Shown: positions 26,207 to 34,599 of the stretch, one piece after another | How the letters are laid out: every line of letters starts with the position of its first letter | How positions within the stretch are numbered: position 1 is the first letter of the stretch | From: Rivularia sp. MS3 | GTDB lineage: Bacteria > Cyanobacteriota > Cyanobacteriia > Cyanobacteriales > Nostocaceae | Reading direction: 5' to 3' | Length of the DNA stretch: 64,000 nucleotides | Assembly: GCA_019192545.1 (NCBI GenBank) | Contig: JAHCMI010000035.1 | Span: 21,535 to 85,534 of the forward strand | Translations under genes and position numbers: made by a program | Notes under the pieces: generated by a model | Told to the model about the DNA's origin: nothing | Database searches by the model: none | What the model saw: the letters and a program-made list of their open reading frames with translations, nothing else

Positions 26207-26647
26207 TTATTTAACGTCAAATGTATAATTCGCTTGACCTTGAAGTTTGGGGTCTTTGACTTGTGTAACGACGTTCCATTTACCCTGCATTCCAAAATTA
26301 GTTTTGATTTTATATCTTCCCGGTTGTGCGTCTGGTTCGACTTTTGCCATTGAAGTCATATCTTCTTCACCTTCCATCGGCATGGAAACGTTTACGTCTA
26401 AGGTTTCTACAGCAACGGGTTTCTGGGTTTGGGGGTCGATTACTTCTACAACTAGTATGTTATCGCCCATTTTTACGGCTTCTTGAGAATTGGGGCTGAC
26501 TAGATTAATTTTGGCGTTTTCTGTTTGTTGACCGGATGTGGTGGTTGATGCTGTTTGTGCTTGTGTTTCTGTTTGTGCTTCTTCAGGAGTAGAGCAAGCG
26601 ATTGTGAAGAAACTGAGTGTTAGTAGTAGAGGGAGTAGTTTAATCAT
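26207..26647 (-). CDS. FixH/YtkA-like lipoprotein
   Basis: 146 residues. Lipobox FTIAC places a lipidated Cys at about 18, followed by a Thr/Gln/Glu-rich linker to 45. Then comes one beta-sandwich domain (INLVSPNSQEAVKMGD... to YTFDVK) like FixH/YtkA and the C-terminal domain of the adaptor encoded just upstream. Both domains carry MPM and TSM motifs that could bind Cu(I) through methionines. It probably sits in the outer or inner membrane facing the periplasm and works with the pump. Confidence 0.75.
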   Translation of the reverse strand: MIKLLPLLLTLSFFTIACSTPEEAQTETQAQTASTTTSGQQTENAKINLVSPNSQEAVKMGDNILVVEVIDPQTQKPVAVETLDVNVSMPMEGEEDMTSMAKVEPDAQPGRYKIKTNFGMQGKWNVVTQVKDPKLQGQANYTFDVK

Positions 26648-26680
26648 TTTTTTGTTTTTTATTAGGTTAATTGTCAGAAG

Positions 26681-26730
26681 AAAGAGAGGGGAAGAGGGGG
26701 TAGAGGGGGAAGAGAGGCAAGAGGGGGAAG
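26681..26730. repeat. AG-rich short tandem repeat
   Basis: Alternating GAGAGGGG/AGAGGGGG units between the adaptor and lipoprotein genes, followed at 26780-26815 by CAATTAC/CAATTCC heptamers. Confidence 0.7.
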
Positions 26731-26808
26731 AATTAAAAAAATTAGGAATTAGGAGTTAAGAGTTGAGAGTTATTTTTAACCAATTACCAATTACCAATTC
26801 CCTATTCC

Positions 26809-28650
26809 CTATTCCACATTAAAGTTAAAGTCTGCTTTCCCTTGATGTTTGGAGTCTTTTACTTTAACTACGACATCCCATTTCCCTTTCATGCCAAAGT
26901 GGGTATCGACTTTGAAACGTCCGGGTTGGGAGTCGGGTTGAATATCTACCATTGATGTCATTGGAGCCATATTTTTCATTGGCATGGTAACTTTCACGTC
27001 TAGGTTTTCTACTGGTAAGGGTTTATTGGTTTTCTTATCTAAAATTTCTAAAATTAATTGAGCGCTACCTTTTTTAACTGAGTTTTTATTTTGAGGACTA
27101 ATTAATTTAATTTGTGCGTTTCCTTGAGATGTATTATTCCGCTTAGCTAGGGTTTCCCCGGATTCATCTACTACAGATACTTTTTGATTTTCAATTAGTC
27201 TGGAGTGTCCGGAAGTAATTACCATGTCACCAGGATTTAAACCGTTGGTAATTTCGACTTGTTCGCCGCTGACTAAACCTGTGGTAACTATTTTGCGTAA
27301 AGCCGTTTCTCCATCAACTACCCAAACTGCTGTTTTATCTTTAAATTGAGTTAATGCCGATTGCGGTACTGTTAAAGCGTTGGCTTGACGCTCGGCAATA
27401 ATTTGCATTTCCAAAAATTGCCCGGATAGCAACTGATTTCCAGGATTGTTAACAACGGCTTCGATGGTAACGGTGCGGGTGTCGTTGTTAGTTTGAGGAA
27501 ATATGCTGGTAACTCTACCCGTAATTTCCTTGACGTTGCTGCCAGGAACTTTGGCGATGATGGGAGTCCCAACACGAATTTTTGCTGCATCTCGCTGGGA
27601 AACGTTAGCACGCAGACGTACCCGTTGATAATCCCCAATTTTAAGAATTCCCATACTCGGTTGCACTACCACACCAGGGTCTGCCATTCTTTCCTGAACG
27701 ATACCGGCGATGGGTGACTGGATTTTGGTATATCCTTTCATAACCGAAGCCGTAGCGCTTTTGGCTCTGGCTTGTTTAACATTACTGCGAGCGCTGCGAA
27801 CCTGGGCTTCTAATCTTCTTAATTTTACTTGTGCTGTTTTTAACGCAGCTTGGGCGGTTTGGGTTTTGGTGTCTTCGATATCGTATTGGTCTTGAGAAAT
27901 TGCTCCTTCTTTAACTAATAAAGCATAGCGATCGCGTTTCTTTTCTTGATATTCGAGTTCAGCTTTTAATCGCGCAATCTCTTGCCGTTGCTCGTTTACT
28001 TCGATTTGCGACGCAACTAAATCACTTTCCATCGAATCGGCGCTGAAGGCAGCTTCGGCTACTTGAGTTATCTTTTCAGCTGCGTCGAGGGTTGCTAAAG
28101 CTTGTCCGGAAGAAACCTTGTCTCCAGGGTACACTGAGTAATTAGTAAGCTGTCCGGCTATCCGGGGATACACGGTAACTTCTTGGTAGGGATGAATTGA
28201 ACCAGTATATTGAACGCTAGCCGAAAGTAAACTCGGTTTGACCGTTTTAATAGTTACCGGAGTCGGATTGAATGAGCCGTTAACCTGCATCATATCGTCG
28301 TGGGACATACCGGACATATCGTGTCCTTCCATCCCAGCCATTGAGGAAGCAGGTTTTAACTGGTTGGTAACTGTGACAATACCACCTGCAAGCAACACGA
28401 AGATACCAATACCTAAAAGCGTTTTGCCCGGACGTAGCGAAGATTCCACGGTTTTTTTATCCTCCTTGCGAGAGCGTTTGAATAAGGATTTACCAAGAAT
28501 CACTAATAAGCCAACAAGAAATATTCCCCCACCCAATAAAGCTGTATGAGTAAGCAAATTGTTATCAGGTACAGCACCATGATTCATTCCCTCGTGAGTA
28601 TCCGACGGCTTCATTTGGGACAGAATTACAGGTTTCGCGGTGAAAGGCAT
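26809..28650 (-). CDS. RND membrane-fusion protein with C-terminal FixH-like domain
   Basis: 613 residues, longer than the usual 350-500. Residues 1-110 contain two membrane helices (about 32-54 and 73-94) and a Met/His-rich stretch (HDMSGMSHDDMM, about 109-120). Then comes a standard HlyD/CzcB core: lipoyl/barrel segments (VTVYPRIAGQLTNYSVYPGDKV), an alpha-helical hairpin (about 195-300) and beta-barrel domains. Residues about 510-613 repeat the FixH-like domain of the neighbouring lipoprotein. Box H lies 64 bp upstream of the ATG. Start choice is uncertain because no Shine-Dalgarno is visible. It likely delivers periplasmic metal to the pump. Confidence 0.85.
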   Translation of the reverse strand: MPFTAKPVILSQMKPSDTHEGMNHGAVPDNNLLTHTALLGGGIFLVGLLVILGKSLFKRSRKEDKKTVESSLRPGKTLLGIGIFVLLAGGIVTVTNQLKPASSMAGMEGHDMSGMSHDDMMQVNGSFNPTPVTIKTVKPSLLSASVQYTGSIHPYQEVTVYPRIAGQLTNYSVYPGDKVSSGQALATLDAAEKITQVAEAAFSADSMESDLVASQIEVNEQRQEIARLKAELEYQEKKRDRYALLVKEGAISQDQYDIEDTKTQTAQAALKTAQVKLRRLEAQVRSARSNVKQARAKSATASVMKGYTKIQSPIAGIVQERMADPGVVVQPSMGILKIGDYQRVRLRANVSQRDAAKIRVGTPIIAKVPGSNVKEITGRVTSIFPQTNNDTRTVTIEAVVNNPGNQLLSGQFLEMQIIAERQANALTVPQSALTQFKDKTAVWVVDGETALRKIVTTGLVSGEQVEITNGLNPGDMVITSGHSRLIENQKVSVVDESGETLAKRNNTSQGNAQIKLISPQNKNSVKKGSAQLILEILDKKTNKPLPVENLDVKVTMPMKNMAPMTSMVDIQPDSQPGRFKVDTHFGMKGKWDVVVKVKDSKHQGKADFNFNVE

Positions 28651-28713
28651 GATTAAGGAGGGCGATAGCGGTTTCGATTATAGGGCTACATTTGTTGATC
28701 GTGCCAGGTAATT

Positions 28714-28731
28714 ATGAAATTAGGATGAAAT
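28714..28731 (-). promoter_or_regulatory. Direct-repeat box H
   Basis: ATGAAATTAGGATGAAAT upstream of the RND adaptor gene; CACGAT lies at the -10 position. The rest of the 28651-28987 gap holds only the terminator below. Confidence 0.7.
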
Positions 28732-28890
28732 TTGTTTTAGGGGGTTCGCTCAAATAAATATTTGTTTGACTCAAGCAGTATTTAAGACGCTATAAGATAA
28801 GCGTTTTTATATTGTGTAAGCAGCTTGTAATTAATTTTTATATGCTGTCTAAACCATGTATAAACAACGTCTAAAATATTTTTTAGTCAC

Positions 28891-28932
28891 AAAAAAATCT
28901 TAAGCACTTTTATCAGTTAAAAGCGCTTAAGA
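28891..28932 (-). terminator. Intrinsic terminator of the TPR gene
   Basis: Stem TCTTAAGC...GCTTAAGA with an inner CTTTTA/TAAAAG (28898-28932), then seven T on the minus strand. Confidence 0.8.
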
Positions 28933-28987
28933 GATAGATAGCAAGTCAAATTTTCTTACCTTATATAATTATAATTTTCACTTAAAT

Positions 28988-29665
28988 TTATTTTTTAAAC
29001 TGCTCAACAATAGCTTGAGTTTGTTGATAATTTTGATTATCTCCCTGTTGACGAAAAAGACTTGCTGCTTTTTGTAAATCCGCTACAGCGCTACGCTTAT
29101 TTCCTAAAGCATATTCCGCTAAACCTCTATTACCATAAGCTTCGGCTAAGTTCGGATTTAATTTTAATGCTTTATTCAAGTTTGTAATAGCTTGTTTATG
29201 ATGTCCTTGTCTATAATTTGTAAGTCCTAAACTATAGTAAGCATCAGTAAATTTTGGATCTATTTTTATCGTTTTCTTAAAATCAGCAATAGCTGAAGGG
29301 TTATTCCCCAATATCGCATAGACATTTCCTCGACTATGATAAGCATCTGCATGGTTAGGATTGAGGCGTATTGCTTGATTAAAATCTGTTACTGCTGCTC
29401 GATAATTGCCTAATTGGGATTTAGCAAGACCCCTTAGACAGAAACCTTCATAAAATCGAGGATTAGTTTGTACTACGTTATCAAAATCTTCTATTGCTTC
29501 TTGAAAGTTACCTTGTTTGAGTTGTTGTACTCCTTGGTTAAATTGTTGCTGCAAATTAATTTGTTTGGGAAACGTGCGCGGTGCTTGGGCATTAACTGCA
29601 ACAGGCATTCCGTTAAGTATACCTGTTAATCCGACAATGGCGAACCCTATGCGGATATAGTTCAT
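28988..29665 (-). CDS. Exported TPR-repeat protein
   Basis: 225 residues: signal peptide (FAIVGLTGILNGMPVAVNAQA) and about five tetratricopeptide repeats from residue 40 (QGNFQEAIEDFDNVVQTNP, YRAAVTDFNQAIRLNP, HKQAITNLNKALKLNP and others). It is probably a periplasmic protein-protein scaffold. AGGT lies 8 nt before the ATG. No direct-repeat box precedes it, so it may be controlled differently from its neighbours. Confidence 0.85.
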   Translation of the reverse strand: MNYIRIGFAIVGLTGILNGMPVAVNAQAPRTFPKQINLQQQFNQGVQQLKQGNFQEAIEDFDNVVQTNPRFYEGFCLRGLAKSQLGNYRAAVTDFNQAIRLNPNHADAYHSRGNVYAILGNNPSAIADFKKTIKIDPKFTDAYYSLGLTNYRQGHHKQAITNLNKALKLNPNLAEAYGNRGLAEYALGNKRSAVADLQKAASLFRQQGDNQNYQQTQAIVEQFKK

Positions 29666-29887
29666 GTTACCTGCTCCATTTTCTTGCTCTATATTCCATT
29701 GTAAGGCGGCAATAAAGTAACAGGTATACCAATAAAAAGTAATTCTAAATTTAAGTATTTAAACTTAGAAATTAAAATTAAAGTATTTTTATTTTATCTA
29801 CTAGATGAAAAACATTATTTAAAAAAATCGTAGTTTATCTTTTTTCAATCAGATTGCTAATAACAAAATACTGATTAATTAATAGCT

Positions 29888-30349
29888 TTATGAAATCTGC
29901 CTCTTAACAAACCAAACAATTATCAAAGGTAAAATTATCCACTGAAGAATCGGCGTTAAACCCGTACCTAATACCGGAAGCCTCGGCATGATATTGGCAT
30001 ATTCCCACATATTAAGTACTCCGGTAGCTAGCTTTTCAAAAAGAATGGTAATTACAAGACTTACTAAAATAAAAATACTTAACTGCCACCACTTTGGCTG
30101 ACGAAACCAGTAACGGGATTTAGAAAAAAAGGCAACAGTCCAAAATCCAGTTAGTGCAATTAAAACATCGCCAAAAGTTGCTAGAGTACAGTTTATTGTT
30201 CTTTGAGTACAAGATAAATCAGAAAGCTCAAAAAATGGCATTTGCTGAACTTCCCAAAGGAAATTGAGTAGAAACGCAAAAATAGCGATATTTAACTCTG
30301 GTAAATCTAGCCAACTACGACGTTGATTTATATTTTGATAATTCGACAT
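29888..30349 (-). CDS. Four-helix membrane protein of unknown function
   Basis: 153 residues with about four membrane segments (ELNIAIFAFLLNFLWEV, FGDVLIALTGFWTVAFF, LSIFILVSLVITILF, LQWIILPLIIVWF) and two cysteines in LSCTQRTINC. It starts 4 bp after the multicopper oxidase stop, so it is in that operon, whose transcript probably begins at the DUF411 gene. The family is not recognised by me. Confidence 0.65.
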   Translation of the reverse strand: MSNYQNINQRRSWLDLPELNIAIFAFLLNFLWEVQQMPFFELSDLSCTQRTINCTLATFGDVLIALTGFWTVAFFSKSRYWFRQPKWWQLSIFILVSLVITILFEKLATGVLNMWEYANIMPRLPVLGTGLTPILQWIILPLIIVWFVKRQIS

Positions 30350-30353
30350 ACTA

Positions 30354-31814
30354 CTAGCTTACAATCTCTAGATTCGCCATCATTCCTAAATCTTCATGGT
30401 CAAGAATATGACAGTGATAAACAGTTTTCCCAGCATAATCCCGGAAAGGAATCCGGATGCGAACGGTTTCCCCTTGAGGAACTAAAACTGTATCTCTCCA
30501 AGCACGATAAGGTTCTGGCTTACCGTTACGACTGATAACTTGAAAGTGATTGACATGGAGGTGAAAAGGATGATCCATCGTTCCGGTATTCACAATCTCC
30601 CAATCTTCCACTGTATTTAACTTAACCTGCGTATCAATGCGATCGCGCTCATAAGATTTACCGTTAATTAGAAAAGCCATACCCACAGCAGGGCGCATAC
30701 CGTGATTAAATGTAAAGCGTCGTACCTGTTGCGGTTCTCTTAAGGCTGGGACTGATAAAAGTTTAGTTGGTAAAGCAATTGTTTCTACAGCAGAATCATA
30801 GTTAACAGTTGCTAATACTGGTGATGTGTCGTTATTATTTCCACCCATCATGCCACCACCACCCATCATTCCCATTCCACCCCGATCGTAGGGTAAATTG
30901 AGTAAGCGATATTGTCCGGGTTCTTTATCTCCTTTTATCAATACTTCTACTCTTTGCCCTGGAGTTAATAATAATTCGTTCGTTTCTACAGGTTCGGCTA
31001 ATGCGTTTCCGTCGGTAGCAATTAGATAAAAAGGATGATTTTCTAAAGAAAGTTTATAAAATCTCGAAGGGGAAGCATTAACAATTCGCCAACGTAATAA
31101 CCCATTTGCGGGAATTGAAAAGCTGGGGTTTGGTTTACCATTAACTGTAATTAAATCACCTTCCCTTCCCGACATCAAAGACATATGAGCATCTGAATCA
31201 ATTAACTTTCCTTCGCTGTCAAGAGCAAAATCTTGTAATACTAAAAATTCTTCTTTAGCTGCTTTAACTTCAGGAATTTTATCCAAATCACCCCGCACCA
31301 CAAATAAACCTGCCAAACCTCCAAACAATTGCTCTGCAACTAAACCGTGACGATGGGGATGATACCAATAAGTACCAGCGGGATGATTTTGGGGAATAGT
31401 AAATTCGTAATTAAATGTTTCTCCAGGTTTGATATTGAGAAAAACATTATCGGCATTACCAGTAAAAGGAATATGCAATCCGTGCTGATGTAAATTTGTC
31501 GGATTCGAGAGATTGTTAGTAAATTTAATCTTGACTTTATCTCCTGGTTTTGCTTCCAAACGCGGCGCGGGTACTTGTCCGTTATAAGCTAATAGATATG
31601 CTTGTTTATCTCCCAATTTTACAGGACGATAACTAGCTTCTAAATCGACGGATAATAAACCATTACTACTTTTGTGTAATTTGGGTAAATCAATTGCCCC
31701 TTTTAATGAGGCTTGAGAAGAATTACCTCTTTCCCATAACCGACTAACAAGAAAAGCACCAACAGCACCAGCACCAGCCAAGGTAATAAATTGACGGCGA
31801 TTAATTTTTTTCAT
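30354..31814 (-). CDS. Multicopper oxidase, CueO/CopA-like
   Basis: 486 residues with a Tat-type leader (RRQFITLAGAGAVGAFL). Copper ligands are visible: LHQHGLHI (H109, H111), YWYHPHRHG (H152, H154), HPFHLHVNHF, and C-terminal YHCHILDHEDLGMM, which carries the type-1 Cys and axial Met. A Met/Gly-rich insert (MGMMGGGGMMGG, about 315-327) resembles the cuprous-ion-binding loops of CueO. It would oxidise Cu(I) to Cu(II) in the periplasm. It lies in an operon behind DUF411 with a palindromic repeat between them. Confidence 0.9.
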   Translation of the reverse strand: MKKINRRQFITLAGAGAVGAFLVSRLWERGNSSQASLKGAIDLPKLHKSSNGLLSVDLEASYRPVKLGDKQAYLLAYNGQVPAPRLEAKPGDKVKIKFTNNLSNPTNLHQHGLHIPFTGNADNVFLNIKPGETFNYEFTIPQNHPAGTYWYHPHRHGLVAEQLFGGLAGLFVVRGDLDKIPEVKAAKEEFLVLQDFALDSEGKLIDSDAHMSLMSGREGDLITVNGKPNPSFSIPANGLLRWRIVNASPSRFYKLSLENHPFYLIATDGNALAEPVETNELLLTPGQRVEVLIKGDKEPGQYRLLNLPYDRGGMGMMGGGGMMGGNNNDTSPVLATVNYDSAVETIALPTKLLSVPALREPQQVRRFTFNHGMRPAVGMAFLINGKSYERDRIDTQVKLNTVEDWEIVNTGTMDHPFHLHVNHFQVISRNGKPEPYRAWRDTVLVPQGETVRIRIPFRDYAGKTVYHCHILDHEDLGMMANLEIVS

Positions 31815-31887
31815 TCTTTCTAATTACTCTTGAATTTAACTCCTCATACCATTTCATTAAATTCTCAATGCTAATCGTGTGGATATG

Positions 31888-31910
31888 GAGACGTAGCACT
31901 GCTACGTCTC
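31888..31910. repeat. Palindromic intergenic repeat
   Basis: Perfect 10-bp stem GAGACGTAGC/GCTACGTCTC with a 3-nt loop between DUF411 and the oxidase gene; this sequence type recurs between genes in heterocystous cyanobacteria. Confidence 0.7.
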
Positions 31911-31927
31911 TACAACTCCTCGCTTTT

Positions 31928-32488
31928 TTAATAAGTCTGATATTCTTTGAAAATTTTGATTTCGCCATCTTTATTGAAAGAAGCTATAGCAAACGGTTGT
32001 TTTTTACTTCCTGCTTCCATTCCTGGGGTTCCTAATGGCATTGCGGGTACTGCTAATCCTGCTTGTTTGGGCTTGGCAGCGACAAAACGCTTGATATCAT
32101 CAGCAGGGATATGTCCTTCCATCACGTAACCGTCAATAACTGAGGTGTGACAAGATGCTAAGTTTTGAGGTACGTTATATTTCTGTTTTATCGCTTCCAT
32201 ATCGTCGGTTTTAATGTCTGTAATTTTAAAACCGTGCTTCTCCATGTGTTTCACCCATTCACCACAGCAACCACAGTTGGGGCTGCGATAAACGGTAACT
32301 TCTTTAACTCCTGAGTAGTTTGGTTCGGTTTCCTTATCCCATACACTTGTCATCGCCATTGCTTTTGAATCGTTCGCAACTGTTTGAGTATTGTTTCCCA
32401 TCCCACCAAACCAGAATGTTCCAGCTACTCCTGCAACAGTAACACCTGCGATTAAAGAAAACAATAACTTGGAATTAGATTTAAACAT
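31928..32488 (-). CDS. DUF411 (CopG-like) exported metal-binding protein
   Basis: 186 residues from the ATG at 32488, which has AAGG 8 nt upstream; a GTAAAAATT-linked earlier ATG at 32509 is less likely. Signal/anchor helix LLFSLIAGVTVAGVAGTFWFGG, then the DUF411 domain: SPNCGCCGEW thioredoxin-like cysteines (CxCC), ASCHTSVIDGYVMEGHIPADDI, and LAVPAMPLGTPGME. DUF411 proteins accompany copper and silver resistance. Both a MerR-type promoter and a direct-repeat box lie upstream, so two regulators may control it. Confidence 0.85.
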   Translation of the reverse strand: MFKSNSKLLFSLIAGVTVAGVAGTFWFGGMGNNTQTVANDSKAMAMTSVWDKETEPNYSGVKEVTVYRSPNCGCCGEWVKHMEKHGFKITDIKTDDMEAIKQKYNVPQNLASCHTSVIDGYVMEGHIPADDIKRFVAAKPKQAGLAVPAMPLGTPGMEAGSKKQPFAIASFNKDGEIKIFKEYQTY

Positions 32489-32519
32489 AATTTTTACCTT
32501 ATACATCATAGTAATTTCA

Positions 32520-32551
32520 ATGTTAAACTCTCTAGTTTACTGGAGAGTCAA
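32520..32551 (-). promoter_or_regulatory. MerR-type promoter 3
   Basis: On the minus strand TTGACT, a 20-bp spacer with the dyad ACTCTCCAGT-AA-ACTAGAGAGT, then TAACAT, just upstream of the DUF411 gene. Confidence 0.8.
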
Positions 32552-32614
32552 TCTTGAATTAGCAAAATATATAGCGAATTATTGCTTGTTCATTTATAAG
32601 TATTGCCTGTAAAA

Positions 32615-32632
32615 ATGAAATCAAGATGAAAT
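32615..32632 (-). promoter_or_regulatory. Direct-repeat box I
   Basis: ATGAAATCAAGATGAAAT, 127 bp upstream of the DUF411 start, with AATACT (minus strand, 32604-32599) exactly 10 bp away. Confidence 0.7.
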
Positions 32633-32717
32633 TACAACCGCTTCTCTATCTGTGGTATCAACGAAAAAGCAACAGTATCTCTTTATAATTTCATCATAAG
32701 CATAAATTGGAGGTTCC

Positions 32718-33968
32718 ATGCCACAGATTCCTCGCGATAAAAGTCTTGATAGTACGCTCGCACTGCTGTCGGATGGCTACAGTTTCATTTCAAAACGCTG
32801 CCAACGCTATAACTCCGATATCTTTATTACTAGGCTTCTATTACAGGAGAATATCTGTATGCAAGGAGAAGAAGCAGCCAAGATTTTTTACGATACCAAT
32901 CGCTTTCTACGCAAGGGTGCTATGCCTAAAAGGGCGCAGAAAACCCTGTTAGGTGAAGGTGGTGTACAGGGATTAGATGGCGATCAACACAGACAGCGCA
33001 AGCAGATGTTGATGTCCCTGATGACTCCCCAAAGAATCCAGCAGCTAGCGGCTATAACAACCGATGTGTGGCGCGGTTATATCAAGAAATGGGAAAACAT
33101 GGACAAGGTTGTGCTTTTCCCCGAAGTGCGAGAAATCTTGTCTCGTGCCGTCTGTAACTGGGCTGGTGTTCCGCTTACTGAATCGGAAGTTGAGCAAAGA
33201 ACTTCAGATTTTGGGGCAATGATTGATAGCCCAGCCACCATCGGATTACAACACTGGCGGGGAAGATTGGCACGCGACAGAGCAGAACTATGGTTGGGAA
33301 ATATCATCGAAAATGTACGCAAAAAGAAGATTGAAGTAGATAAAGAAGCTGCGCTTTACGTCATCGCCTTTCACCGCAATCTTCAGGGAGAATTGCTCGA
33401 TAAGCGCATAGCAGCAGTAGATTTGCTCAATGTTTTGCGCCCGACGGTGGCGATCGCCCGCTACATTATTTTTGCTGCCTTAGCACTGCACGAACACCCC
33501 GAATGTCAGCAGCAGATTCAGGCAGACGAAGACAACTATATTGAGTTGTTTGTGCAGGAAGTTCGCCGTTTTTATCCTTTTTTCCCTTTTGTCGCGGCTC
33601 GTGTCAAACAAGAATTTGATTGGAAAGGCTACCGCTTCCCCCAAGGAATGCGAGTAATTCTCGATTTGTATGGTACTAACCACGATGCACGCTTGTGGGA
33701 GCAACCCGAAGAGTTTAAGCCAGAAAGATTTCGTCATTGGGATGGTAGCTCTTTTAATTTTATTCCCCAGGGAGGAGGCGACTATTACCAAAATCATCGT
33801 TGCGCTGGCGAATGGATTACAATCGCAATTATGAAGGAGGCGCTAAAGTTGCTGACTACAAATATGCGCTATGATGTGCCAGAACAGGATTTGCAGATTA
33901 ACCTCTCAACAATGCCAGCTATCCCGAAAAGTCAGTTTTTGATTAGTAATGTCAGGCAAATTGATTAA
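32718..33968 (+). CDS. CYP152-type fatty-acid peroxygenase P450
   Basis: 416 residues. Heme ligand C362 in NHRCAGEW; ExxR in FVQEVRRFYPF. Instead of the AGxxT oxygen-activating motif, helix I carries NVLRPTVAIARY with R241-P242, the pair that binds the substrate carboxylate in P450BSbeta/SPalpha (CYP152) and lets them use H2O2 instead of a reductase. It would hydroxylate or decarboxylate fatty acids. GGAGG lies 5 nt before the ATG. It diverges from the DUF411 operon. Its place among metal genes is unusual; peroxide use may be the link. Confidence 0.88.
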   Translation: MPQIPRDKSLDSTLALLSDGYSFISKRCQRYNSDIFITRLLLQENICMQGEEAAKIFYDTNRFLRKGAMPKRAQKTLLGEGGVQGLDGDQHRQRKQMLMSLMTPQRIQQLAAITTDVWRGYIKKWENMDKVVLFPEVREILSRAVCNWAGVPLTESEVEQRTSDFGAMIDSPATIGLQHWRGRLARDRAELWLGNIIENVRKKKIEVDKEAALYVIAFHRNLQGELLDKRIAAVDLLNVLRPTVAIARYIIFAALALHEHPECQQQIQADEDNYIELFVQEVRRFYPFFPFVAARVKQEFDWKGYRFPQGMRVILDLYGTNHDARLWEQPEEFKPERFRHWDGSSFNFIPQGGGDYYQNHRCAGEWITIAIMKEALKLLTTNMRYDVPEQDLQINLSTMPAIPKSQFLISNVRQID

Positions 33969-34001
33969 ACAATTGTTTATGTAAAGAAATATTGCTAGTA
34001 C

Positions 34002-34033
34002 TTGACTCTATAGCTAACTAGAGAATTTAACAT
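34002..34033 (+). promoter_or_regulatory. MerR-type promoter 4
   Basis: TTGACT, 20-bp spacer with a less perfect dyad (ACTCTATAGC-TA-ACTAGAGAAT), then TAACAT, reading toward the 34142 gene. Confidence 0.7.
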
Positions 34034-34141
34034 TATTCTAGTTATATAAAATTTGTTAATGACGGCAGTTTATTTAAGCAGCGTTTTTCAATATCACGAA
34101 GCAATTAAAAATATTTTGTCCGATTTATATCTATCCATACT

Positions 34142-34474
34142 ATGAATCACCCAGAAACCAGAATTTCCGCAGAATTGGCACCAGAAGTCTTTGAGAAGGC
34201 ATCTCGTCTGTATGCTCAACACCAGAATGAGACTTATTCCTTATCAGAATTGATAGAAGCTGGAACAGAGGCAAAAATTCCACCGGAATTTATCCATAAG
34301 GCTGTTGAGCAAGTTCAAGCCGAACATATTCAGGCTCGGCAAAGTGTAGAAGCTCTAAAAGATGTTGCATTCATGAGTTTAATCATCACGACTTTATTCG
34401 GATGGATGGCTTTCGCAAGTCCCTGTCATGCGACTATAAGCCAGATAAATAACCAAACGACTCAAGTCAAATAG
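34142..34474 (+). CDS. Small protein with C-terminal membrane helix, MerR regulon
   Basis: 110 residues: a helical N-terminal domain (EVFEKASRLYAQHQNETYSLSELIEAG, resembling a short oligomerisation or SHOCT-like fold) and one membrane helix near the end (VAFMSLIITTLFGWMAFASPCHA) with a Cys-x-His. Function unknown. Its MerR-type promoter links it to the glutaredoxin-MauE and DUF411 genes. Confidence 0.55.
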   Translation: MNHPETRISAELAPEVFEKASRLYAQHQNETYSLSELIEAGTEAKIPPEFIHKAVEQVQAEHIQARQSVEALKDVAFMSLIITTLFGWMAFASPCHATISQINNQTTQVK

Positions 34475-34510
34475 GACAAGGATAAAGTCAGTTATAGCTG
34501 GGATAAAGTT

Positions 34511-34531
34511 AGAGTGGGCAATGCTCACTCT
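34511..34531. terminator. Bidirectional hairpin between convergent genes
   Basis: Stem AGAGTGGGC/GCTCACTCT (one G-U) with loop AAT, between the 3' ends of 34142-34474 and the exchanger gene; no strong T-run. Confidence 0.5.
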
Positions 34532-34599
34532 AGCTTATGCATTATGTTGTTACAGCTATGCTATCCAAAATAATTCGATAATTTTTATGAAACGATTGC

